Assembly (NCBI GenBank): GCA_015852425.1
Contig: JAAAIG010000281.1
Span: 1 to 42,004, forward strand
DNA from: Gryganskiella cystojenkinii
Taxonomy: Eukaryota > Mortierellomycota > Mortierellomycetes > Mortierellales > Mortierellaceae
Length of the DNA stretch: 42,004 bases
Direction of reading: 5' to 3'
Position numbers and translations under genes: made by a program. Positions 32,064 through 42,004 of this stretch are shown here, in pieces (positions within the stretch are counted from its first letter, which is position 1; the number at the start of each line of letters is the position of its first letter). The notes below the pieces were generated by a model, which saw only the letters and a program-made list of their open reading frames with translations, was not told where the DNA came from and did no database searches.

Positions 32064-32899
32064 TCGAGATGCAGCCACGAGTCTCAGAGTTGGTGATCCT
32101 TGAATAATTCTTCCCGTCTTGAGCTTTGCCTTTCGTCCATCCGTTGCTTTTCCTCTCGCTTTTCCTTTGTGTCACTGCATGCTATTCAAGCAGTCCTGTC
32201 TGTGCATATCGATAGTCCAAGGGCAGTGATCTTTTTGCAAAGGATGACAGTACATGTTGTGGACAGTGCAGTGCAAGAGAGGGCAAATTTGAGGCAGTGC
32301 AATTAGAATTCAAGGGCGGGAACAAGGTCATGAAATTTGCGTTTCCACCCCTTTCACCTTTTCTTTTTTCTCATCCTGTCCACCGCCATCCGATAATAAA
32401 TATGACCCTCGGCTCTGAGGGTGTGACCTCCAACCCTGGGGAGCTGGCGCCAGGGTGGCTTGGTACCTCTTTCATGTTTATTAAGGGCACCGTCTTTAGT
32501 TGGACTGTGTGTACGTATTATACCCAAATATACAACAACAGGAAATGTAGCCAATGCAGCGAGGAACACTTATGCAAGGAGGAAGAGTGACGGATGCAAG
32601 TTAAAACTTTGAAAACTGCTGTTGACAAGATGATTAGATGTCTACAGTATGGGATGTTTGAGAAGTGGGCGAAGTATAATAGGGTAATGAGAGAAAGGAG
32701 GTATTGGATAATGATTCTGAGAGATAAAGATGAAGTGAGACCAATTGATTGCGAGTTGGGCTGGTGCGAGTTGGGCTGGTGCGAGTTGGGCTGGTGCGAG
32801 TTGTACCCATGAGCGATGAGATTTGCAGATAAGGAATACTGCTAGGCTAGGAACTTGGTACTGGGTATTGACCTCTTCATACAGTAACAGGGATCTCTG
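32064..32899. other. unassigned stretch right of the helicase
   Basis: No gene supported. It includes a GC-rich self-complementary patch near 32440-32456 and the 15-bp tandem repeat at 32751-32803. Confidence 0.45.
32751..32803 (+). repeat. 15-bp tandem repeat, 3.5 copies
   Basis: Unit GCGAGTTGGGCTGGT repeated at 32751, 32766 and 32781, with a partial fourth copy to 32803. Copies are identical, which suggests recent slippage. Confidence 0.9.
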
Positions 32900-33715
32900 C
32901 TACAAACCAGCAACCACTTCAAACCTGGCAGCAGCATTCTTGTCCTTTCCGACGATGAAGGTGCCATATTGATCATCCTGAATATATTTGGCGTGTTTGT
33001 CATCATCATGCTGGAAAATGTATACTCCTTTTGCAACGGCTTGGACATACAATACAGAAACACTGCCTAGTTCGCCTGCGTTTATCACATAGATCTGACC
33101 TTCGTCCTGGACAAGGATGCCACTACCAGGACCTGAACTAGCAGGAAAAATCACCACGGACGAGGTAGAGTTTAACATTGATGTTGTGACAGCTGGATCT
33201 CGATCTTCAGGCTCAAACTCGATGGATGTCGAAATATTAGTGCCAATTAGGCGGCCATTCTCATAGCCAAGGTAGTTGTGCCAGAATTTGTTGGATCCAG
33301 CGCCCTTGAGAGTGTATGGCATGTTTAGTCGAAAAGGCAAATAATCTGGACCTGGAACGATGCAATTCCCACCAATTGTTGATGATGATGGTGTCTTCGA
33401 TCCACCAAGTTTCTCACAAGCTGAATTGAATGCGACGAACTCAGTGAGGTAGAAGCCTTTGACATCAACGTCATCTTCGAATTCACAATCGGGGTATAAG
33501 GTTTCCGCAGGGCGGCCCAACGTGTTGTAGAGCGACTGGGCATTGCTGGTACACTGACTGATATCCTTGTCTGTCCAATAGCAGTTTGCGGACCGCTTGA
33601 CGATAGTGTTTTCTGCATCATGGCGATAATACGTGAACTTGCACGGACGATCAGCTGTGCACACCACAGCTTGTAGAGCAAAAAGTAGGAAATAAATGTT
33701 GCGATTGATAAACAT
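32900..33715 (-). CDS. secreted protein of unknown function
   Basis: A single exon of 271 residues. I start at the ATG at 33715, since the frame upstream (to 33853) runs through the TATA box and is leader. Residues 1-21 form a signal peptide (MFINRNIYFLLFALQAVVCT, cleavage near TAD). The mature protein has about six cysteines in its first half (KC-type ADRPCKF, ANCYW, SQCTS, PDCEF, SACEK, GNCIV) and none in its second half, which is rich in short beta-strand-like stretches (IYVINAGE, VYIFQHDD, TFIVGKD). Two N-glycosylation sites (NIS, NST) are present. I do not recognise the family; the C-terminal half could be a beta-trefoil or similar all-beta fold. Confidence 0.82.
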   Translation of the reverse strand: MFINRNIYFLLFALQAVVCTADRPCKFTYYRHDAENTIVKRSANCYWTDKDISQCTSNAQSLYNTLGRPAETLYPDCEFEDDVDVKGFYLTEFVAFNSACEKLGGSKTPSSSTIGGNCIVPGPDYLPFRLNMPYTLKGAGSNKFWHNYLGYENGRLIGTNISTSIEFEPEDRDPAVTTSMLNSTSSVVIFPASSGPGSGILVQDEGQIYVINAGELGSVSVLYVQAVAKGVYIFQHDDDKHAKYIQDDQYGTFIVGKDKNAAARFEVVAGL

Positions 33716-33829
33716 TTGTTGTTTTAACAGCAAGAATGGCAAAGGAGAATTAGGTGTTCGGAAAAGATGTCTATAGAACAGGGTGTGAGTGTAGTAGTGT
33801 GAGTTCGAAGTGGGTGAGATGCTGGGCGG

Positions 33830-33837
33830 TATAAATA
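33830..33837 (-). promoter_or_regulatory. TATA box of the secreted-protein gene
   Basis: A TATAAATA/TATTTATA element about 115 bp upstream of the ATG at 33715, preceded by no other gene. Confidence 0.55.
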
Positions 33838-35414
33838 CCAAATTTAATGTCACTTAAATGGAAGAGAGGCTACCGCGAGGTTGCTTGGAAGAGGGGATGC
33901 GAGGATTCCAGGAGAGAACTAGGACCGCAGAAAAAACCGGGTGCATGAATAGAAAAAGCAAGGGATGAGGTAAGAATAAAGCAAGGGGATGGAGAAAGGA
34001 AAAGATGGGGCAGAGAAAAAAAGTCAAGGAGATGGACCAATGGTAAGAGATGTTAGGGAGGGACAGAAAAAAAAAAAAATGTCAGGAGCGAAACGAAAAA
34101 AAAAAGATGGGAGGGGACGGATAGAAAAGTGATACCCTGTCGAAACTATTCTAACCGTTCCCCAGTCAAATCATCGTTATTACTCTGGGGCTGGTATACT
34201 CTTCCCCTTTGTGGCCTGATGCATCCTCAGGATTGGCTATGATTCCGTCTCCCATTGAGAAAAAGAAACGACAGGAGATTCAAAGGGTGAGGAAATAAAA
34301 AAAGGGGAGGGACGCCGAAAAGACCGAAAAGATGGGATGCAGAATAAAAGAGAAAAATAAAAAAAGTGGTGCCGAAAAAGATCAGGGGGTGTAGAAAAGA
34401 AAAGACCAAGGCGAAACTCCTTTGGCAAGCGTTCATTGCGACGTTGCTATTGATCCAGAAAATGTCGGTTCCCTCTTTCCTCCCTGTCCGGTTAGGAGAA
34501 GTATTTGAGGGACAGAGTATGAAATGGTTTCCTGGAGGGGACGTCCCTATCCCTCGGTGTGTACGACCAAAATATCAAATTTGCCCGTTAAAATTTCTTT
34601 ACACCCGCACTGTACCCATTTAAAATTATTCGAGGTCCTTATTCAAGGTTTTTCATGTTACACCCTGTTCGACAAATACTCCATTTCTTCATAAAATCAA
34701 AGAGGGATATGAATAGGGAACAGGCTTTGATAAGAGTTATGGGGGGGATTCCTTTCAACTTTTCCATCTTTTCGCTTCTTCACATTTCGTTAGTGATATT
34801 TTTATATGTGAGGATGGCATGGTGTCAATTGGAAATGAGAGATGACATGTGAGTTAATGTGTGGATGAAGACCGAATTGTGGAGCACTTGAATAATTTTT
34901 TGACTGCCCTTTCTTTTGAGCTTAGTGATTGAGGAGGGCAGGAATATAAAAATTTTGAGTATTCTCAAAGAAGTCACCATAAAAAAAATCCACCGGGCAA
35001 ATCTGTCACATTTACACACTAAGGCACACTAATCTTTGTTAATTAAAAATTAATATTCATCCATTAGAAACCGTCGAAAGCTGTCTTGCGATTCCCAGTA
35101 ATTTTCAGTGTCGCTCACTACAGTCTGACACCTCTCCTTTTTTCATCCTTCCCAACTCCTGATTTTTTCACTTCACTTCACACCAATCCTCAGAACGCAG
35201 AATTAAAAAGACCACACATAGCAACTCATTTGGATCAATCCTGACTCGTCGTCATCAACAACAAGCGACCTCGTTCCTCCTCGCATTTTTACACAGTATA
35301 AATGGGCAATCTCAAGGCTCTCCTCCCTCTGTTTTCCTTCATTTCCAAAGCAAGGCATTCCTCTCTCCATCCTGCTTCATACCTACAACAACTACACACA
35401 GCTAATTTCTCGCA
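33838..35414. other. long intergenic region, purine-biased
   Basis: The plus strand is strikingly purine-rich over about 33850-34130 and again 34255-34410 (mixtures of GA, AAA and GGG). The remainder is A/T-rich promoter of the gene at 35415. No gene recognised. Confidence 0.5.
35297..35303 (+). promoter_or_regulatory. TATA box of the DNRLRE-like gene
   Basis: TATAAAT 112 bp before the ATG at 35415, followed by a C/T-rich leader typical of this window. Confidence 0.55.
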
Positions 35415-35969
35415 ATGAGATTTTTCGCCTTGTCTGCCATCACCGCCACTGCGATTGGTCTTGCCCAGGCGTACACCACCAGTATCCCGGTTGCCCGAGA
35501 TGCGACAGTGTCTTTCAATGGCATAACATGTGACAACAACATTCCATGCAACTCAATTCCGTTTGGTCGCAAATTGGACCTCGTCTCATTCCAGGGAAAC
35601 CGCGACTACGAACGCATTCTTCTGGGATTCGACCTGCCTGCCAACTCAATTTCCAAGTGCGTACTCAAAATTCCATTTCCCATCGAAGTCCCGACAAACA
35701 GTGATTATTCTCTTACTGTCACCGTTACTGACAACAACTGGGCGGAGGACACCGTGACCGGCGCCAACAAAAACAACGGCGGCTCGCAGATCGGTTCGGT
35801 CAATGTCCTACGCGGCCAGAAACCTGGCGATATCGACGTCACTTCCTCCTGCCAAAGCGCAACGGGTGGCAAGCTCAGCCTTTTCGTTGGCACTGGCTTT
35901 ACCTACACCAGGTTCAACTCCGTCCAATCTGGAAGCTCTGCCATCTTCTCCTTAGATGTTACATACTGA
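35415..35969 (+). CDS. small secreted protein, DNRLRE/CBM96-like
   Basis: A single exon of 184 residues. Residues 1-19 are a signal peptide (MRFFALSAITATAIGLAQA). The mature chain has PVARDATVSFNGITC, then RILLGFDLP and later KPGDIDVTSSC and SGSSAIFSLDVTY. The order D-A-T-V, R-x-L-L-x-F-D-L and a final beta-strand fits the DNRLRE (carbohydrate-binding CBM96-like) domain, a jelly-roll module in secreted proteins that bind polysaccharide. Four cysteines could form two disulphides. A role on the cell wall or in the surroundings is inference from the family. Codon use is C-ending and even, suggesting good expression. Confidence 0.8.
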   Translation: MRFFALSAITATAIGLAQAYTTSIPVARDATVSFNGITCDNNIPCNSIPFGRKLDLVSFQGNRDYERILLGFDLPANSISKCVLKIPFPIEVPTNSDYSLTVTVTDNNWAEDTVTGANKNNGGSQIGSVNVLRGQKPGDIDVTSSCQSATGGKLSLFVGTGFTYTRFNSVQSGSSAIFSLDVTY

Positions 35970-36239
35970 TACCTCACTCTACTAGACTGGTCGCTGCTTG
36001 TACCAAAAAAGAAAGAGGAAAAAACACAAAGAAGTGAGTGGATGGGCCGGTTTCTCAGGACACCTTGCACTGCCAGAAGGAGTCAAAGGATCTGAAACTA
36101 AATCAGTCTACACTCCCTAATAACTGCGCTGGCTGTCAATCCTCACCAACGTAATAAATGTGCCAACAATACTGAATTGGCGACGATGATACAGTGCACA
36201 CTCGTGGTTCCAAAAAATCAATTCCTTTCCAATCCTGTC
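35970..36239. other. 3' flank of the DNRLRE-like gene
   Basis: Short stretch with no gene recognised. Confidence 0.4.
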
Positions 36240-37140
36240 CCATTCTTCTCCGTCTTATCGTATACAGGAAGTGCCTGGTACAGTTGAGGACGCGAGTCCT
36301 TTCGAAAACGAAGGCCCAGGCGTCATGATCCTCATCGACGAAAATGACTCCAGGTTCAAGAAGCGTATCAAGGCCGAGAAGACTCCACGATTTGATGATA
36401 TCGTCGTCGATGAGCTCACTCTGGCGCCATCTCGATTCCCGCTGTTGCACCTAACAAGCGCAAGCCAACCATCCTGACCGAGATTGACTCCGCAACACAA
36501 CTCGCCCCGTCAGACAATATTTCTTAATTCTTGAAGACACACCGCCTAAGAAAGCATTCACATCATCGTCCAGCGACCCATTCAAGGTAATGCAGGCGCA
36601 CTTCGCCTCCGTTCATCTTGCTGATGGGCTGTTTCAGTGTACTAACTTTATTTCACCCCTCCGATTGCTCCGACATACTTCACTCTCCATAGCCCGCTCA
36701 GGCATCCCCGCTCCCACTTCCTGGCCATCTCTCAGAAGAATCTCGTCTAAGCACCCCGCTGTCTGATCAATTCTATGCGCTTAGTTTTTGCTTTCCTTTG
36801 TAATCATCCTTTTCTATTGCTAATTGCGTCTTCTCTTTCACAAGAAAGCACCTCCCCACTGGCGTCAAGATCACAGACAAAATTCTTCCCTCCTGGAACA
36901 CCGATCACCAACTTTCTCAACGCGTTTGTGAGAGGCAAAGGAATACTCCCAGTAGCCACAGGACCCATCCGAGGTTTGCCAAGAGCATGGCGTCGCGCAT
37001 TCGGGAAGCTAGCGGAAACCCTTGAGGGGATTGAACCTGTCCCTGCTGAAATGAGTAGCTTACCAAGCAGCTACGTGAAGTGACAGCGCACGTCAGCCAG
37101 CGACTATTGACACTGATCTTTACTTCGCTCGTTGGAGTGT
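36240..37140 (+). pseudogene. decayed exons of an unidentified multi-exon gene (part 1)
   Basis: Coding-like sequence appears in several frames in turn. First is GPGVMILIDENDSRFKKRIK and on to VVDELTLAP (36267-36430). Then, after a frame change, comes NKRKPTILTEIDSATQLAPS. After another, ILEDTPPKKAFTSSSSDPFK ends at a GTAATG donor (about 36586). After a CCATAG acceptor near 36692 it continues as PAQASPLPLPGHLSEESRLS. A further segment after 36844 may be another exon. At least two frameshifts break the reading. The product is not recognised. Confidence 0.5.
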
Positions 37141-38139
37141 GCTGAAATAGCTCTATCATTTCATCGCCTACGTCTCCACTCCAGTCTATCTTGTGGACTG
37201 GAAGTCTGACCAGAGCTCTTTCTTTCCGCTGATCGACCAATCGTGGATGACTTTTTTTGACCCAAAATGGACACAGGAACCAGGGACTTTTGGATGTCGA
37301 TGTAGCTGCGACCTGTACTTCTTGACAGGATGTAACTCGTCCCCGGAATCCCATCCAGTGATCATATAGGAGCCAACCCCAGTTTCAACATGTATGTCCA
37401 TCTGACTTGACCCAGAGCTTGTGGTCTAGGGGATCCTCACTGACTGTGGCCCTCATGATTGGCTGCAATGCAGCACCCTGATAATGACATAGCAACATAT
37501 GTGTCAGTCTTTTCTGCCCAAGCTAAATTTAGTTTCTCATTGCTCGATCAATATATCAATCGTTCACTGAAATATCAATTTTGGTTCTTGCCTTTGCACC
37601 AACCTCGCCCCCACTGCTTTCCCTCTCCACTATCGAACATGAACAACCACAGCCGCGCCTCATGCATGGACCCTAACTGCATTAACACATCCAGTAAATG
37701 GTCTGAAATGGTCTGACTTGCACTTCATTACCTAGAAAATCACACACAAGCGAGACTCCCCTTCTATTCTCCTGGCTGCGAAGGGCATTCAACTTGGAAA
37801 GCAACCGCGTCAGTCATGAGCGAAAGCATCAAGTGTACCACTGCCACGGTATAAAGAACAACCCTTGTAGCCAGGCCATCCAAGGAACAAAAAATTGGAT
37901 AGTTCACCAGAAAAGTCATCAGCCACATCCTTGCCGGATCCAGATTGCGACAAATGCTACACCATGAGGAAGTCACTCCTTAACCATGAGGAAGTCACTC
38001 CTTACACACCCGAGGCATGCCCTCATAAGCAACAACCAGCCTCGTTCCAACTCTAACTTCCATCGATGCCGATCTCAACTGTCCCATCACCTGAGCCTAT
38101 TGTCGACCATGAGACAAAGCTGCCAATCCCAAATACCAA
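37141..38139. other. unassigned stretch within the decayed gene region
   Basis: No coherent coding sequence. It contains the 22-bp tandem duplication at 37961-38004. Confidence 0.4.
37961..38004 (+). repeat. 22-bp direct tandem duplication
   Basis: Two identical abutting copies (37961-37982 and 37983-38004) starting ACCATGAGGAAG and ending CTCCTTA. Perfect identity points to a recent event. Confidence 0.9.
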
Positions 38140-38880
38140 AAAATGGTAGCCCTGCTACTGACCTCGTACGTTTAACAGAGTTTAAGGTTCCAGTTATGTA
38201 CCAGGAAAACATGGTCCAAGGGATAGAGCCGACAACAAAGTGGTACGAATTCGTTTACAAGCCAAGAATGACACCCGTGAAGAAGGATGTAAGAATAACA
38301 AACAATCAGCTGCGTTGTCTTCAATTCGCTGGATATACCTGATGCTATATCTGAGCATATTAACACAGGACAAGGGACTCATTCCTCATCCTGAGTACTG
38401 GCTCGATGGTAGAAAGCACTCACGAAGCGAAAGAGGAGGCTTTGATCTACTCTCCAAATATAACTTTTTTGTGTCATCCACCTTCTACGGAACGAGTTGC
38501 GAAGTCTGTCAGTCTGAGCTAGGACACTGGTATATAGGAGTAAAAGAGAGGGAGTCCTACTTGGACGTCCAATCCTATGGCGACATTTGCCTACGATACT
38601 ACAAGAAACAGAGATGAAGAGGTATGTCATGTTATAAGGGTAAAACTCGAGGTAAAAAAGATACTGTGCAGTTGCTCATCCATTTGCTTCGATCTGTTAG
38701 TCCAGGAGCAAGTTTGCTATACAGGCGAATGCTGGTGTGAAGCCAAAGGATCCCAAGCCACGAAACTGTCTGACCTGTGTCCTGGCTTGCAATATAGACA
38801 ACTGCCCCCGTTACTGTCAGTCACGGCGGTAGCTGGTATGGTCCACTGTGCAGGTAATGTGAGCGAATGAGGAGGGCTTC
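38140..38880 (+). pseudogene. decayed exons (part 2), zinc-ribbon-like segment
   Basis: Frames change along a continuous-looking protein. About 38187-38342 reads VPVMYQENMVQGIEPTTKWY and on to ITNNQLRCLQFAGYT. About 38495-38617 reads CEVCQSELGHWYIGVKERES and YLDVQSYGDICLRYYKK, a Cys-pair layout like a zinc ribbon. A frame change then leads to EEVCHVIRVKLEVKK. I cannot name the family. It may belong to the same gene as the flanking parts. Confidence 0.45.
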
Positions 38881-39389
38881 CAGGGACCCTGCACAAAGAG
38901 CAGCCGGCTATTTTGTATTATGGTGGCATGGAAGGAAACTTGTATTCGAGAGCCGATAGCATGCTGATAGTTTGGTCCTCACAGCTTTTCTCCGTGGTGT
39001 ATGTGTGAGTGTCCCTTATCTCTCTGGTCGTGATATAGCGCACCTTCGACTCCGACACAAGACTCCACATCCATCGATTGGTATGACCACTGGTCCTTGT
39101 ATGCCAGCAATTGTGATCTGATGAAGCAGTTCACTACTGACCGTATTACGTATGGGAACGACAGGAAGATGCTTCCTTACTACCATCATCGCTAATGCAC
39201 AGTGGCAGTATCTGCATGGAAGAATGAGTAAGCTAATGCCTTCGTTGCTTATCGCGCCTCCAACCGTACTTTTAACACATCTACTGTCTTCCAAAGTATG
39301 ACTTCCATGGATATGTCTCTTAAGCAGCGGGTTGACTACATGCTTTATTGCGCCCTGAGAAGCGATAAGAGCGGATGCCATTCTTATAG

Positions 39390-40911
39390 AACTCTGTGAA
39401 CGGGCCGACTTGGAAGTAGAAATGAAAGTCGACTATACGGATCGCAACGAATACTATTGGAGGGACGTTTGCCATCGCAAACGCAAAAAGAAGTACCGCA
39501 TTGCATGGAATAAGTATGAGCGGAGATACTTTCTGCGGAAATGCCACGAGATCGACCTTTGCCATGGAGGATATAGGCCAGACAGGAAATATTGATCGAC
39601 TCTCCAGTGATGGTCAATACCAACTTGGCGCTTGCATCTACATTCCACAAGGCCTGAACTCCGCGAAGGAATTGCTGGGCGATTTCAAGACATCGAAGTT
39701 GGCATCAAAATGCTCCGTGACTTGATGATTGAGACTGTGGAAATAATGAAGTATCGTCTACTCAAGTAAGTGTTTTCCACTCTTCTATCTGTTTTTATAT
39801 TTAGAGACGTGTCTACAGGATAAGGTCAATGCTGTAACGTAACGTAACGAATTCTATTCTCTTTTTTTGGTTTTGTAGACTGTTGGAAGAACATGCAGCA
39901 ATTATTGCAGAGACCGAGAACAGCGACAACAAGAAGGTTCAAGTGTCAGAGGAAACTGCTGAGGACATTTGTGAACAGTACAAGCCAGCATGTGGGGACA
40001 AGACCTTGACTGAGTGCGACACTCAAGGTATGATCGTGGATAGGGACGAAACTTTTGACGGCGTTGGCCATTCTTCTGAGCTCAACTACGATGTGTCGGA
40101 AGAGATAACTCCAATGGAGTACGGGGAGGAGACTGCGACTTCTCTTTAGGCATCCGTTTTCGCTGAGAGCGATGAGAATGAGGATGCCTCTTTCCTTGGT
40201 TTCGACCATGACCAGACTATTCCTATACTGTCGTTTGCAACTGTGGAGGATGTGAACCGAGATGAAAGCAAGAGGATGCAACGACAGTTTCGATGCGGAA
40301 AAATAGACTCCCGTTCGGATACTCCTGTTAGTATCCTCGCTCTGCCTCTCTATTGAGACGAAAAGCGACCTCATCGTCCACCCTAGACATACTCCTGCAG
40401 GCCCTCGGAGAGAGAAAGGGAAGCCACACTGAAGAGTGCTCGGACCTTTCCTTATGAGGATGGCAACTCGAAAACATTCAATACTGTATTGGAGGAACCT
40501 GCATAAAAGCTCAAGCATGGACTGAATGGCGCCAAGGCTCAGCAGGAAAATGAGGCTACAAACTTGAAGACGAACAAAAAATGCGGCAGACCACCCATGC
40601 AACAGTTGTCTCGTCAAGCAGTCCGTCCGTTGTCTCGCCATTGAGGCAACCATTCGTCAGCGATTTTCTGTTCAAGGACAGTAAGAAGAATCGACCTCCA
40701 AGAATGCCTTGATACTCTTCTCAAGCTTGAGTGGACATTGATCATCGCTCTATCTTCGCAAAGCAGCATCGCGACAACCAGAAATAATAAAATGAAGCGA
40801 CAACTAGAAGCAAAAAGAGGTTCACATATGACATCATTTATGCAAACTCAATGTGAGATCTACCAAGAGCATGACATCTTTGGAGACCAGCGGAAATCAG
40901 ACCCAGCCTAG
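39390..40911 (+). pseudogene. decayed exons (part 3) with one intact intron
   Basis: A frame near 39410 reads EVEMKVDYTDRNEYYWRDVC, is broken by two stops, and recovers as RFQDIEVGIKMLRDLMIETV. A clean GTAAGT donor at 39766 and TTTTGTAG acceptor ending at 39878 join it in frame to LLEEHAAIIAETENSD, a helical, charged stretch that reaches a TAG at 40149. The same frame continues past it with SVFAESDENEDASFLGFDHD. Later pieces (HATVVSSSSPSVVSPLRQPF near 40600 and KMKRQLEAKRGSHMTSF near 40800) lie in other frames. The pattern is that of a gene decayed by point stops and indels but still showing its intron. Family unknown. Confidence 0.5.
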
Positions 40912-41108
40912 TGTTCTTGGACATCTCCGACCCTTCGACCCTTGATTCCGCTTCCAGGAATCTTGCATCGACTTCCATTTTGCTCATGGTCAAGACGAGC
41001 CGCTCGCTGATCCCTTGGCTATAAGGGCAATAATTGTTCTTGGTTCCCATTTATTTTCTCTCCAACTTTACTGCTCTATTAAAGCACGGTGTGTATCTAT
41101 CACTATCA

Positions 41109-42004
41109 CTATTTCACCATCTCCCGGTCAATCCATATCTGTTGGTGGAATCTAAAGTGGAACTGATTCAGTGCACCAGCAATTGACCCCAACCAATCGA
41201 ACTTTTTCCCATTCTCCTTGACCACCATATCGTATCTGTAGAGTACTGCGAAGCAGAGTTTTAGGTATTCCTTCATCCGTCTCATATCTGAAAAGAGGTC
41301 CCTCGGCACATAGGGTGGATACACTTGAAACTCATATGGATTGCCTCCGCGCTGAACCTTACTGTCCTTGTCGTAATCGCAATAAAATGAGCGATGCATA
41401 GGCATTTGAGAATCTCCATCGCAGGTGCTTGACATAAGGTGCTCGAGTCCCTTAAACGCCTTCAAACTTCGGTAGTTTCTATTTTGGCACAACTCTGGAA
41501 ACTCTGCGAGGATGTTGAGGTAGACATATGAGTTGAGGCAATAGTCCACAAGGCGATCAGTCCCAAAACTATGGCCATGATGGAGCAAATGCAGGTCTTT
41601 GACAGGAATGAGTGGATGCTGGACCAAGGTCAGGACAGGAACCATGTCGTTCTCGATGATGAGGGTCTTTATGACATCCGCAAGGTCAAGGTCACCCGAT
41701 GTGAACAAGATCTTGGATGGATAACGCCATGGATCCTCTTGATTTCGTCGCTCGTACGAGACATGGGCTCTCTGGATCCAATATTCTAGGCGCTGGTTCT
41801 GTTCGGAGAGGTACTTCTGGCCGTCAATGGCCTCCTCTTCCTCGTTGTCAAGATGCTTTTGCAAAAGCTCATCCGAGTAGAGCTGGCCAGTACTTTTGGG
41901 AGGGAAATGAAGCGGATATTTTTTACGTTCAGTCGCAGAGAATTCTTGGATGGCGTTGATGATCGCGTTCGAGAAGTAGAGAAGTTCTTTTTCTTGGTTG
42001 GTCT
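41109..42004 (-). CDS. protein of unknown function, 5' end beyond the window
   Basis: The frame is open from the right edge of the window to a TAG at 41109, at least 297 codons, with no start visible. The N-terminal part begins (reading inward) NQEKELLYFSNAIINAIQEF and the rest is rich in aromatic and charged residues (WIQRAHVSYERRNQEDPWRY, HHGHSFGTDRLVDYCLNSYV, WLGSIAGALNQFHFRFHQQI). It looks like a folded soluble protein with no signal peptide or membrane segment in view. I do not recognise the family. The ORF is intact, unlike the decayed sequence to its left, so it is probably a live gene. Confidence 0.7.
   Translation of the reverse strand, partial: TNQEKELLYFSNAIINAIQEFSATERKKYPLHFPPKSTGQLYSDELLQKHLDNEEEEAIDGQKYLSEQNQRLEYWIQRAHVSYERRNQEDPWRYPSKILFTSGDLDLADVIKTLIIENDMVPVLTLVQHPLIPVKDLHLLHHGHSFGTDRLVDYCLNSYVYLNILAEFPELCQNRNYRSLKAFKGLEHLMSSTCDGDSQMPMHRSFYCDYDKDSKVQRGGNPYEFQVYPPYVPRDLFSDMRRMKEYLKLCFAVLYRYDMVVKENGKKFDWLGSIAGALNQFHFRFHQQIWIDREMVK

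Noticed and set aside
33716..33853. N-terminal extension of the 32900-33715 gene
   Set aside because: It would place the signal peptide inside the protein and runs through the TATA box.
36136..36500. Minus-strand ORFs under the decayed gene
   Set aside because: The plus strand carries the better protein-like sequence with splice sites; the minus frames are its shadows.

Overview
The window looks like nuclear DNA of a filamentous early-diverging fungus, most likely Mucoromycota and probably near Mortierella/Linnemannia. This is an inference. It rests on many short GT-AG introns, a eukaryotic gene complement (Rab7, eIF3i, USP-family deubiquitinase, FG-repeat protein), fungal secreted proteins, and expanded-family GTPase, F-box/LRR and RhoGAP genes. 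No bacterial operon structure is seen.

Left half (about 1.7-16.6 kb) is an ordinary housekeeping block whose exon structures I could resolve from reading frame and family motifs: Rab7/Ypt7 (minus, 7 exons, ends in a CxC prenylation motif), a USP/UCH-type deubiquitinase (plus, 2 exons), NADH-cytochrome b5 reductase (minus, 4 exons, no visible membrane anchor), a class II tRNA-like gene with an abnormal anticodon loop, eIF3i/TIF34 (minus, 5 exons, the first being only the ATG), and a 1470-residue acidic protein with FG repeats that looks like a nucleoporin (plus, 4 exons).

The middle (17-27 kb) is more accessory: a near-perfect 59-bp hairpin, an F-box/leucine-rich-repeat gene built of seventeen 84-bp units, a pair of divergently oriented, duplicated secreted six-cysteine proteins lying in about 0.7-kb inverted repeats with their promoters, and a secreted serine hydrolase of the beta-lactamase/penicillin-binding fold.

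The right part (27-42 kb) is a mosaic. It holds a decayed Ty3/Gypsy pol fragment, a RhoGAP gene broken by an assembly gap, an AIG1-like GTPase whose reading frame begins abruptly at its P-loop, an 85-bp piece almost identical to exon 4 of the beta-lactamase-fold gene, and directly next to it an SF3 (D5/P4-type) primase-helicase of viral or mobile-element type with its N-terminal domain in a different frame. Then come two more secreted-protein genes, a long stretch (36.2-40.9 kb) of decayed exons from a gene I cannot identify, and a gene of unknown function running off the right edge.

The most unusual points are the chimeric junction near 30.6-30.9 kb (GTPase, hydrolase exon, D5-type helicase) and the inverted effector-like gene pair at 20.9-23.1 kb.
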